The notes below the pieces were generated by a model. The model was given only the letters and a program-made list of their open reading frames with translations. It did no database searches and was not told the origin of the DNA. From positions 1-32,875 of the forward strand of contig JAIOXV010000016.1 in assembly GCA_021741465.1 (NCBI GenBank): a DNA stretch of 32,875 bases. Reading direction: 5' to 3'. The DNA is from Paracoccaceae bacterium (GTDB lineage: Bacteria > Pseudomonadota > Alphaproteobacteria > Rhodobacterales > Rhodobacteraceae). Made by a program: the position numbers and the translations under genes. Of this stretch, positions 7,473 through 14,950 are shown one piece after another (the stretch's first letter is position 1; every line of letters starts with the position of its first letter).

Positions 7473-7797
7473 GCCAACGCTTCGGCGCGGCGGCCCGCCA
7501 GTCGCGCAGCAGACGCGGCCTGGCCCACTCTGGGTCAATCCGGCCGGCATTTACCAGCACAAGGTCATGGGCGCGGTAGTGCGGGTGCAGGCAAAACGTC
7601 TCGGGGTCGGCCTCCATCAGCATGTCGCGTTCGTTCTTGTCAGCGCGGAACACGGCGGCGTCGACGTAAGGCGACCACCAGCACCACATCTTGCCATGGG
7701 CCTTCAGCGCCTCATGCCCCCAAGGGTGGGCGAGGGCAACTTCGGGCAGGCCAAGACCAAGGGCAAAGGCCTTGAGCGCGGGCCAGTCGGCCAGCAT
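7429..7797 (-). CDS. MmcQ/YjbR family protein
   Basis: A protein of 122 residues. LADWPALKAFALGLGLPEVA is the usual opening of the YjbR/MmcQ family, followed by HPWGHEALKAHGKMWCWWS and later FCLHPHYRAHDLVLVNAGRI. The core matches the CyaY-like fold family often annotated as DNA-binding; experimental function is poorly defined. The ATG at 7797 shares its A with the polA TGA stop (TGATG), indicating translational coupling and making this the last gene of the polA unit. Its 3' end overlaps the convergent DUF2798 gene by 44 bp. Confidence 0.85.
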   Translation of the reverse strand: MLADWPALKAFALGLGLPEVALAHPWGHEALKAHGKMWCWWSPYVDAAVFRADKNERDMLMEADPETFCLHPHYRAHDLVLVNAGRIDPEWARPRLLRDWRAAAPKRWLKDWDASGRSQSGA

Positions 7798-10622
7798 CAA
7801 TGCGCCTCGGCCCAGTTCTTGCCCATCCCGGCCTCGACCGCGAGATGCACTTTCAGGGCCACGCTGGGCAGGTTTGCGCCTTCCATCGTGGCTTTGGCCA
7901 CCGCAATCAGCGCTTGCTCTGATCCTTCGTCAACCTCGAACAGCAATTCGTCATGGACCTGCAAGAGCATCTTTGCGGGCAGATGGGCGATGGCGTCTGG
8001 CATGCGGATCATGGCGCGGCGGATCACGTCGGCGGCTGTTCCCTGAATGGGCGCATTGATGGCCGCGCGTTTGGCGAAACCCGCGCCGGGGCCTTTGGCA
8101 TTGATTTCAGGCGTGTTGATCTTACGGCCGAAAAGGGTTTGCACATAGCCGTGGCTTTGGGCGAATTTGACCGTGTCGGCCATGTATTCCTTGATGCCCG
8201 GAAAGCGTTCGAAATAACGGTCGATAAAGCCCTGCGCCTCGGACCGCGGGATGCGCAGGTTGCGCGCAAGCCCAAAACCGGAAATGCCGTAGATGACGCC
8301 AAAATTGATCGCCTTGGCCTTGCGGCGGATGTCGGGTGTCATTTCGGCCAGTGGCACGTTGAACATCTCGCTTGCCGTCATGGCGTGAATGTCGATGCCG
8401 TCCATGAAGGCCTGCTGCAGGGCCGGGATGCCCGCGACATGGGCAAGGATGCGCAGTTCGATCTGGGAATAGTCAAGTGACACCAAAAGCCGGCCCGTGG
8501 GGGCCACGAAGGCTTCGCGGATACGGCGGCCTTCTTCGGTACGCACGGGGATGTTTTGCAAATTCGGGTCTGTCGAAGCCAGACGCCCGGTGTTCGCCCC
8601 GGCGATGGAATAGCTGGTATGAACGCGGCCGGTATCAGGGTTGATCGCCTCTTGCAGGGCATCGGTATAGGTCGACTTCAGTTTCGAAATTTGCCGCCAA
8701 TCCAGAACCCTGGCCGCCAACTGGGCCGCCTGTGGCTGGCTGTCTTGCATCGTGGTGATGTCTTCCAGAATATCGGCGCCTGTCGCATAAGCGCCGGTCT
8801 TGCCCCGTTCCCCTCCCGGCACACCCATCCGGTCAAACAGCACTTCACCCAATTGCTTTGGCGAGCCGACGTTGAATTTCTCTCCGGCAATCTGCTGGAT
8901 TTCATCTTCATACTGCGCAAGTTTTTGGGCAAAGGCATTGGACATGCGCGACAAGGTGCCTTTGTCCACCTGAATGCCGGTCATTTCCATCTCGGCCAAA
9001 ACCGGAACCAAGGGACGTTCCAGCGTTTCGTAAACAGTGGTGACATGGGCGCGGTGCAGCTGGGGTTTGAACAATTCCCACAGCCGCAGCGTGACATCGG
9101 CGTCTTCGGCAGCATATTTCACTGCATCGTCGATGCCCACCCGATCAAAGGTGATTTGCGATTTCCCCGAGCCGAGCAAGGTCTTGATCGCGATTGGCTG
9201 GTGGCCAAGGTATTGGTCAGAAAGGGCGTCCATGCCGTGGGAATTCAGCCCCGCGTGCATGGCATAGGACATCAGCATGGTGTCGTCAAAAGGCGCGATG
9301 TAGATGCCGTGGCGCGCGAAAATCTTCCAGTCATATTTCATGTTCTGACCGATTTTCAGCACAGACGGGTCTTCCAGCACCGGTTTCAGCGCGCCCAGCG
9401 CTTCATCCAGCCCCATCTGCCCTTCGACCAAAGCGGTCGAGCCGAACAAATCTCCACCGCCCTGCTTGTGCCCCAAGGGGATATAGGCGGCAGTGCCTGC
9501 ATCGATGCAAAGCGAAATCCCGACCAACTCGGCGCGCATTTCGTCAAGCGAAGTGGTCTCGGTGTCCACAGCCACATGACCCACGGCAAGGATGTGGGAA
9601 ATCCAGCGCTGCAGCGCGGCCATGTCGCGGATGCATTCATATCCCGCGCGGTCAAAGGGCAATTGCGGCACCATCGCCGCGGCATCATGCGCGCCTTCAA
9701 CATGCATGCCTTTGGCATCGTCCATGATGGGCGTGTCGATCTTCAAGCGGTCCGCCACCCGTTTGGTCAGGGTGCGGAATTCCATCTCGTTCAAAAAGCC
9801 CATGACGGTTTCAGGCTCGGGGTCTTTCAGTTCAAGGCTTTCTAGCGCCAGGTCCAAGGCCATGTCGCCATCCAACTGCACCAACCGACGCGAGATCCGG
9901 ATTTGTTCGGCATTTTCAATTAAGGCTTCGCGGCGTTTGGGCTGTTTGATTTCGCCCGCGCGGGCCAAAAGTGTGTCAAGATCTCCGTATTCCTGAATAA
10001 GCAGCGCGGCTGTCTTAAGCCCGATCCCTGGCGCACCCGGTACGTTATCAACCGAATCCCCCGCCAAGGATTGCACGTCGACCACCCGGTTCGGAGCGAC
10101 GCCGAATTTCTCGAACACTTCATCCAACCCGATGCGTTTGTTCTTCATCGGGTCCAGCATATCAACGCCGTCCCCCACCAGTTGCATCAGGTCCTTGTCC
10201 GAGGAAATGATCGTGACCGTACCCCCGGCATTGCGCGCACGGGCGGCCAAGGTGGCGATGATGTCGTCGGCCTCATAGCCTTCGACCTCGATGCAGGGCA
10301 CGTTGAAGGCGCGGGTTGCCTGTCTGGTAAAGGCAAACTGTGGGCGCAGATCTTCGGGCAGTTCAGGGCGATTGGCTTTGTAGGCGGGGTAGATGTCGTT
10401 GCGAAAGGTCTTGGAACCTGCATCGAAAATCACCGCGATATGGGTGGGGGCCTCTTTGCGGGCATGAGTCAATTCGCCCCACAGCAGGTTGCAAAACCCC
10501 GCAACCGCCCCCACCGGCATACCGTCAGACTTCCGCGTCAGGGGCGGCAGGGCGTGATAGGCACGGAAGATGAAAGCCGATCCGTCGATCAGATGCAGAT
10601 GATTGCCCTTGCCGAATGCCAT
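7797..10622 (-). CDS. polA: DNA polymerase I
   Basis: A protein of 941 residues with all three domains. The 5' nuclease starts at LHLIDGSAFIFRAYHALPPL, with YEADDIIATLA following. In the 3'-5' exonuclease, VAVDTETTSLDEM keeps the D-x-E metal ligands and KYAAEDADVTLRLW keeps Exo III, so proofreading should be active, unlike in Taq-type enzymes. The polymerase has motif A LVSLDYSQIELRILAHVAG, motif B RRKAKAINFGVIYG with the dNTP-selecting Phe, and motif C LLQVHDELLFEV. The ATG at 10622 has GGGAGA 7 nt upstream. It lies 69 nt after the DUF2459 gene on the same strand and is coupled to the yjbR-like gene. It acts in Okazaki fragment maturation and repair. Confidence 0.98.
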   Translation of the reverse strand: MAFGKGNHLHLIDGSAFIFRAYHALPPLTRKSDGMPVGAVAGFCNLLWGELTHARKEAPTHIAVIFDAGSKTFRNDIYPAYKANRPELPEDLRPQFAFTRQATRAFNVPCIEVEGYEADDIIATLAARARNAGGTVTIISSDKDLMQLVGDGVDMLDPMKNKRIGLDEVFEKFGVAPNRVVDVQSLAGDSVDNVPGAPGIGLKTAALLIQEYGDLDTLLARAGEIKQPKRREALIENAEQIRISRRLVQLDGDMALDLALESLELKDPEPETVMGFLNEMEFRTLTKRVADRLKIDTPIMDDAKGMHVEGAHDAAAMVPQLPFDRAGYECIRDMAALQRWISHILAVGHVAVDTETTSLDEMRAELVGISLCIDAGTAAYIPLGHKQGGGDLFGSTALVEGQMGLDEALGALKPVLEDPSVLKIGQNMKYDWKIFARHGIYIAPFDDTMLMSYAMHAGLNSHGMDALSDQYLGHQPIAIKTLLGSGKSQITFDRVGIDDAVKYAAEDADVTLRLWELFKPQLHRAHVTTVYETLERPLVPVLAEMEMTGIQVDKGTLSRMSNAFAQKLAQYEDEIQQIAGEKFNVGSPKQLGEVLFDRMGVPGGERGKTGAYATGADILEDITTMQDSQPQAAQLAARVLDWRQISKLKSTYTDALQEAINPDTGRVHTSYSIAGANTGRLASTDPNLQNIPVRTEEGRRIREAFVAPTGRLLVSLDYSQIELRILAHVAGIPALQQAFMDGIDIHAMTASEMFNVPLAEMTPDIRRKAKAINFGVIYGISGFGLARNLRIPRSEAQGFIDRYFERFPGIKEYMADTVKFAQSHGYVQTLFGRKINTPEINAKGPGAGFAKRAAINAPIQGTAADVIRRAMIRMPDAIAHLPAKMLLQVHDELLFEVDEGSEQALIAVAKATMEGANLPSVALKVHLAVEAGMGKNWAEAH

Positions 10623-10691
10623 GCCCGTTCTCCCGTTTTGCCAGCCAGTATTGCCACGGCTGGTCGCAACCCGCCACCCTGCTGGCGCGCC

Positions 10692-11351
10692 TTAGCCGTT
10701 CCACCACAAGCTGAGCGACAAAGCCTGCGTCGTCGGTGTCCAGATGCCAAGCCGGATCCCTGCCGCCCGCAAGGTTTCACCCACCCAGGCATTGCAGGTG
10801 TAAAAAATGTTGAACCGCCCCGTTGCATGAAAGAACACATGGGTTGTGCCAAGGGTTGCGGGGGATATTGCGACAGGCTGGTCATCGCCGTTTCGGGCCA
10901 ATTGGGCCAGGATTGCATCGCGCAAGGCCGCGATCTGCGCAGGCGACACCTCAATCCAGACAAGACCCGCAATGGCGCCGACATCCCCCGCAAGATCAAT
11001 CCGCAGAACCGCAGCGTCGCCCGTTGCGGCGCGCCATAGAGCGGCGGGGGCCATGGTGGCCAGCCCCTCGTCCATCGTCGCATAGCCTGCCGCCCCCCAT
11101 CCCAGCACCAGCCACTTGGCCTTTGGGTGTTGCATCGGCAGGCCTGCAGCATTGGCAAAGCCAAAAGCTTTCCGAAGCTCGGGCGTCAAAGGCAAAAGGA
11201 TGTCATAGTCAACCGGCCCACGCGCCAAACCGATGATCTCGGTACGCGCGCCCGGCACGTCGGCGGTATCTCCGGGAACCATCGCCCCAGCAAATCCGGC
11301 AAGAACATAAAGAACCGGCGCCGCAATCAGCGCCAGCAAGACCCGCCGCAA
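10692..11351 (-). CDS. DUF2459 / TIGR02117 family protein
   Basis: A protein of 219 residues. The N-terminus (RRVLLALIAAPVLYVLAGFA) is a signal peptide or single membrane anchor. The C-terminal segment FFHATGRFNIFYTCNAWVGE, followed by TLRAAGIRLGIWTP, is the conserved signature I associate with DUF2459. The TCN(A/T)W motif resembles Cys-containing hydrolase motifs, but no activity is established. The first available start is TTG at 11351, 3 nt after the stop of the zinc-finger gene; no later ATG would keep the signal segment. The TTG start is therefore probable but not certain. It is part of the minus-strand run ending with polA. Confidence 0.8.
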   Translation of the reverse strand: MRRVLLALIAAPVLYVLAGFAGAMVPGDTADVPGARTEIIGLARGPVDYDILLPLTPELRKAFGFANAAGLPMQHPKAKWLVLGWGAAGYATMDEGLATMAPAALWRAATGDAAVLRIDLAGDVGAIAGLVWIEVSPAQIAALRDAILAQLARNGDDQPVAISPATLGTTHVFFHATGRFNIFYTCNAWVGETLRAAGIRLGIWTPTTQALSLSLWWNG

Positions 11352-11354
11352 GGC

Positions 11355-11540
11355 TTAGTGGTCGTCGTGGGCGTGGTCGCGGTCAATTTCAAACCGCTTG
11401 TCGCAATAGCCACATTCAACAAAGCCGGTGTCTTGCGGAATGCTAAGCCACACGCGCGGATGGCCGAGCGCCCCTTCGCCGCCATCACAGGCAACTTTCC
11501 AGGTGGTGACAACTTGGGTTTCAGAAGCGGTAGCGGACAT
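11355..11540 (-). CDS. Zinc-finger domain protein, zf-CHCC (NDUFS6-like)
   Basis: A protein of 61 residues. The zinc ligands are C18, H27, C43 and C46, in the context [17 protein letters not shown] and [12 protein letters not shown]. This is the C-x8-H-x15-C-x2-C pattern of the zf-CHCC family. The mitochondrial member is complex I accessory subunit NDUFS6, and alphaproteobacterial homologues associate with complex I. The acidic His-rich tail (DRDHAHDDH) is common in bacterial versions. The ATG at 11540 has AAGGG about 9 nt upstream. It sits between the hydroxypyruvate isomerase-like and DUF2459 genes on the same strand, with no nuo genes in the window. Confidence 0.88.
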   Translation of the reverse strand: MSATASETQVVTTWKVACDGGEGALGHPRVWLSIPQDTGFVECGYCDKRFEIDRDHAHDDH

Positions 11541-11570
11541 GTGCAGACCCTTTGTGCATTCGGTGCCATT

Positions 11571-11642
11571 CTAACCGCGCCGTCCGGTCAGGGACAAGGC
11601 CGCAACCGCCATTTGCACGGCCAAAATCTGCCACCAGATCAA
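11571..11642 (-). CDS. Possible 23-residue membrane peptide overlapping the hyi stop codon
   Basis: A short reading frame starts at a TTG that overlaps the TGA of the preceding gene (TTGA) and ends at TAG. It encodes LIWWQILAVQMAVAALSLTG plus RRG, with the initiator read as Met. The composition is one uninterrupted hydrophobic helix followed by two arginines, typical of single-pass small membrane proteins with a cytoplasmic positive end. It fills most of the otherwise empty 98-bp gap before the zinc-finger gene. There is no clear ribosome-binding site, so translation would depend on coupling. It could equally be chance; only conservation would decide. Confidence 0.3.
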   Translation of the reverse strand: MIWWQILAVQMAVAALSLTGRRG

Positions 11643-12415
11643 GCCCCGATCAACTGCGCGCGCGCCTTAAGCGCCGAAAGCCAGCCAAGGCCATGCACGG
11701 TTGCGCGGCTGGGGCGGTATTCAGCGGAAATCCAGCCGTCATATCCCATGGCGTCCACTTCAGAGCACAGGCCCGTCAGATCAAATCCGCCGCCGCCCGG
11801 CTCGTTTCGGGCGGGAAAGCCTGCGATCTGGATATGGCTGACCCGCGCCTTGTGGCGTTCCCAAACGGCTTGGGCCTGACCGTGGATGCGGGCTGCGTGC
11901 CACAGATCGAATTGCAGGCCAACGCGCGGCAAGGCGAGATCGTCCAGAATGCGCGCGGCCTGATCGAAATCATTCAGGAAGTAGCCCGGCATATCGTCTG
12001 AGTTCAGCGGCTCGATCACCAGAGATTGGCCCGGGGCTTGTGCCGCAGCCCATGCAAGGTTTTCGGTGAAGGCCTGTTCTGCCTGCGGCCCCTTGGCCAC
12101 GCCGGCCATCACATGCAGCCGCGCGGCCCCAAGCCGGGCCGCAACATCTGCCCCGCGCAAAAAGCTGTCGCGAAACCGCCCGACTTCATCAGGCATGGCC
12201 GCAAAGCCGCGATCGCCAGCCATCCAATCGCCGGGGGGCGTGTTGATAAGCGCAACCGGTGCTCCTGCCAGCGCGGCAACCCAATCGGCACCGCTGTGAT
12301 CATAGGGGAAAAGCACCTCTACCCCGTCGAAACCCGCCTGCAGTGCCAGCCCTGGCCGATCCAGCATCGGCACTTCGGTGAAAAGCATGGTCAGGTTCGC
12401 GGCAAATCGGGGCAT
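11639..12415 (-). CDS. Hydroxypyruvate isomerase-like TIM-barrel protein
   Basis: A protein of 258 residues in the xylose-isomerase-like TIM-barrel superfamily (Hyi/OtnI group). Typical elements are MPRFAANLTMLFTEVPMLDR at the start, AGFDGVEVLFPYD, NTPPGDWMAGDRGFAA, LVIEPLNSDDMPGYFL with the metal-binding Glu, VGLQFDLWHAARI and WISAEYRP. The family interconverts hydroxypyruvate and tartronate semialdehyde, or related 2-oxo-tetronates. The exact substrate is not readable. Its ATG follows directly on the DUF1285 TGA with no gap, so the two are translationally coupled. The EPLN and DLWH motifs support an active enzyme. Confidence 0.88.
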   Translation of the reverse strand: MPRFAANLTMLFTEVPMLDRPGLALQAGFDGVEVLFPYDHSGADWVAALAGAPVALINTPPGDWMAGDRGFAAMPDEVGRFRDSFLRGADVAARLGAARLHVMAGVAKGPQAEQAFTENLAWAAAQAPGQSLVIEPLNSDDMPGYFLNDFDQAARILDDLALPRVGLQFDLWHAARIHGQAQAVWERHKARVSHIQIAGFPARNEPGGGGFDLTGLCSEVDAMGYDGWISAEYRPSRATVHGLGWLSALKARAQLIGA

Positions 12416-13015
12416 TCAGAACAAGTCCACAGAGGGGATAATCGGAAAGAATCGACCCATGGACCAGAGTCCAAACCAACCCTGCCCGTCAACCGTTTCA
12501 TGCACGCCTTGGTCGATCAACCGATAAAACGATTTGCGGTCTATCCGCGCCATAAGCCCGCGGCGCACATGGACATAGGGCGACGGCTCGTCCGTTTCGG
12601 CATCGCGGATAACCCGGATTTCGTTTTCGGGCCCTGCAATCACCTCGTCCTCGGTCTTGGTGAAAAAGGTCAAGACCTGATCGCGGCCTTCGCCGCTTGC
12701 TTCAAAATCCACGGCATGAAGCGGGGCGTCGTCGACAATGATGCCAACCTTTTCAACCGGGGTAACAAGATAGAACTTGCCGTCTTCAAGCTTCAGGATC
12801 GACGAAAACAGTTTCACCATCGCAGGCCGACCGATCGGCGTGCCAAGGTAGAACCACGTCCCGTCACGGGCGATGCGCATGTCGATATCGCCGCAGAAGT
12901 CGGGGTTCCAAAGATGCACCGGCGGTGGCCCCTTTTTTGCGACGCCCGAAACAGCGGACATCAACCCATCCGCCGATGGCTTCACGATCTTTTGTGTCTC
13001 TGTGCCTTTTGGCAT
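12416..13015 (-). CDS. DUF1285 domain-containing protein
   Basis: A protein of 199 residues with the ATG at 13015; in-frame ATGs at 13042 and about 13075 would add 9 or 20 residues. No candidate has a convincing ribosome-binding site. I prefer 13015 because the conserved core starts soon after it. The core, VHLWNPDFCGDIDMRIARDG then TWFYLGTPIGRPAMVKLFSS, is the DUF1285 signature; later parts include RKSFYRLIDQGV and LWSMGRFFPI. The function is unknown. It diverges from moxR, with the start regions almost touching, and is immediately followed by the hydroxypyruvate isomerase-like gene. Confidence 0.83.
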   Translation of the reverse strand: MPKGTETQKIVKPSADGLMSAVSGVAKKGPPPVHLWNPDFCGDIDMRIARDGTWFYLGTPIGRPAMVKLFSSILKLEDGKFYLVTPVEKVGIIVDDAPLHAVDFEASGEGRDQVLTFFTKTEDEVIAGPENEIRVIRDAETDEPSPYVHVRRGLMARIDRKSFYRLIDQGVHETVDGQGWFGLWSMGRFFPIIPSVDLF

Positions 13016-13073
13016 TTGTGCCCGGCCCCATGTTTCGGTCATATGCACATATAGACAGTTGCGGAGGAATGTC

Positions 13074-14078
13074 ATGGCCGAAGCTGAAACTCTTGTGGCC
13101 GAAATCGAAGCGCTTGGGGCGAAGCTGGGCGATGCCCGGACGTCGGTCGCGCGGCGCTTTATCGGACAGGAAAAGGTGGTAGATCAGGTTCTTGCCGCAC
13201 TCTTGTGCGGGGGGCATGCGCTTTTGGTGGGCCTTCCCGGGCTTGGCAAGACCATGCTGGTTGATACGCTTTCAACTGTCATGGGGCTGAATTCAAACCG
13301 AATCCAGTTCACGCCAGATCTGATGCCAGCCGATATTCTGGGCTCAGAAGTGCTGGAAACCGCCGCCGATGGCAGCCGTGCCTTTCGTTTTCTGGAAGGC
13401 CCGGTCTTCTGCCAGCTTCTGATGGCAGACGAGATCAACCGCGCCAGCCCCCGGACGCAATCAGCGCTTTTGCAGGCCATGCAGGAAAAAGAGATCACCA
13501 TCGCCGGGCAACACCGCCCGCTGGGTCGGCCTTTTCATGTGCTGGCAACCCAAAACCCGATCGAACAGGAAGGCACCTATCCGCTGCCTGAAGCCCAGCT
13601 TGACCGGTTTCTTTTGCAGGTGGATGTCGAATATCCGACCCGCGCGGCAGAGCGCGACATTCTGCTTGCCACCACAGGGGCCAGCGAAACCGCCGCCCAT
13701 GCCGTTTTTGATGCCGCCAGCCTGATAGCCGCCCAATCGGTCATTCGGCGGATGCCGGTCGGGGATGCGGTGGTTGAAGCGATCCTTGATCTTGTACGGG
13801 CTTGCCGCCCGGGCGAGGCCGAAGGGGCCGATCTGGCGGGTTCTCTTGCCTGGGGGCCGGGGCCGCGCGCTGCCCAGGCCCTTATGCTGACCGTGCGCGC
13901 GCGTGCGCTGTTGGATGGCCGACTCGCGCCGTCAATCGCGGATGTCGCGGCGATGGCAAGGCCCGTGCTGGAACACCGCATGGCGCTGTCCTTTGCTGCC
14001 CGCGCCCGCGGCGAGACCCTGATCGGGCTTATCGACCGCGTGACCAGCCGCACCCTGCGCCTTGAGGCCGCCGCTTGA
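13074..14078 (+). CDS. MoxR-family AAA+ ATPase
   Basis: A protein of 334 residues. Walker A is GLPGLGKT (53-60), Walker B LLMADE (115-120), followed by INRASPRTQSALLQAMQE. The MoxR-typical HVLATQNPIEQEGTYPLPEA region (sensor 1 and neighbourhood) and the C-terminal lid are present. MoxR ATPases act as chaperones that mature or insert metal cofactors or assemble complexes, usually with VWA or DUF58 partners. The ATG at 13074 is set by GGAGG with 6-nt spacing. It is the first gene of a four-gene operon whose members all overlap by a few bases. Confidence 0.95.
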   Translation: MAEAETLVAEIEALGAKLGDARTSVARRFIGQEKVVDQVLAALLCGGHALLVGLPGLGKTMLVDTLSTVMGLNSNRIQFTPDLMPADILGSEVLETAADGSRAFRFLEGPVFCQLLMADEINRASPRTQSALLQAMQEKEITIAGQHRPLGRPFHVLATQNPIEQEGTYPLPEAQLDRFLLQVDVEYPTRAAERDILLATTGASETAAHAVFDAASLIAAQSVIRRMPVGDAVVEAILDLVRACRPGEAEGADLAGSLAWGPGPRAAQALMLTVRARALLDGRLAPSIADVAAMARPVLEHRMALSFAARARGETLIGLIDRVTSRTLRLEAAA

Positions 14079-14950
14079 CCACAGCCGCCGCTTCCAGCGC
14101 CGGTCTGCGCGCCGAGGCCGAACTTCTCGGCCAATCTCTGCCCGCCCTTCTGGCACAAGCAGAGATGCTGGCGCAGACCGTCATGCTGGGGGAACATGGC
14201 AGAAAGCGGGCGGGTCAGGGCGATGAGTTCTGGCAATACCGCTCGGCGCACGCAGGAGACAGCGCGCGCGCCATCGATTGGCGCCGGTCAGCCCGCGCCG
14301 ACACGCCCTTTGTGCGCGAACGCGAATGGCAGGCTGCGCAATCGGTGACCATTTGGGCGGATCCGTCGCGATCGATGGCCTTCAGCGGTGCGGCTACACG
14401 CCCGAACAAGGCCGCGCGTGCAAAGGTCTTGGCGCTGGCGCTGGGCATCTTGTTGCTGAAAGGCGGCGAAAGGGTGGGGCTTTCGGGCCAACAACCCCGT
14501 CCGGGCCGGGCACAGATCCTTGCTTTGGCAAATGGTCTTGCCGACAGCGCCGAAGACTATGGCTTGCCCGACACTGCGGGCTTGGTTCCGCATGGCCGCG
14601 CGGTTTTCCTTTCAGATTTTCTGGGATCTCTGGACGGGCTTGAAGACGCGCTGGCCTTCGCTTCTGACCGCGGGGTGCGCGGGGTGCTTGTGCAAGTGCT
14701 TGACCCTTCCGAAGAAGATTTCCCATTCAGCGGCAGAACTATCTTTGAATCGATGGGCGGCGGCCTTGCCCATGAAACCCAAAGTGCCGCAGCCCTGCGA
14801 GAGCGCTATTTGGCGCGCCTTGCCGAACGCAAAGACCGGCTTGCCGCACTGTCGCGCGCCGTGGGCTGGCACTATGCCTGCTTTCACACCGGCGCTCCGG
14901 CACAATCGGCCCTGCTTTGGGCCTATCAGGCTCTGGAAGGTGGCACATGA
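14075..14950 (+). CDS. DUF58 domain-containing protein
   Basis: A protein of 291 residues. DUF58 is recognisable in GDEFWQYRSAHAGDSARAID followed by WRRSARADTPFVREREWQ, and in QSVTIWADPSRSM, which begins a VWA-like half with the D-x-S-x-S-type metal-site remnant. The start is TTG at 14075, overlapping the moxR stop TGA (TTGA). Its own TGA overlaps the ATG of the next gene (ATGA). No membrane helix is apparent, so it is probably a cytosolic partner of the MoxR ATPase. Molecular function of the family is largely undefined. Confidence 0.93.
   Translation: MTTAAASSAGLRAEAELLGQSLPALLAQAEMLAQTVMLGEHGRKRAGQGDEFWQYRSAHAGDSARAIDWRRSARADTPFVREREWQAAQSVTIWADPSRSMAFSGAATRPNKAARAKVLALALGILLLKGGERVGLSGQQPRPGRAQILALANGLADSAEDYGLPDTAGLVPHGRAVFLSDFLGSLDGLEDALAFASDRGVRGVLVQVLDPSEEDFPFSGRTIFESMGGGLAHETQSAAALRERYLARLAERKDRLAALSRAVGWHYACFHTGAPAQSALLWAYQALEGGT

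Noticed and set aside
10641-10663. CCAGCC / GGCTGG dyad between the DUF2459 gene and polA
   Set aside because: Six-base arms and no T-tract on the minus strand; too weak to claim a terminator.
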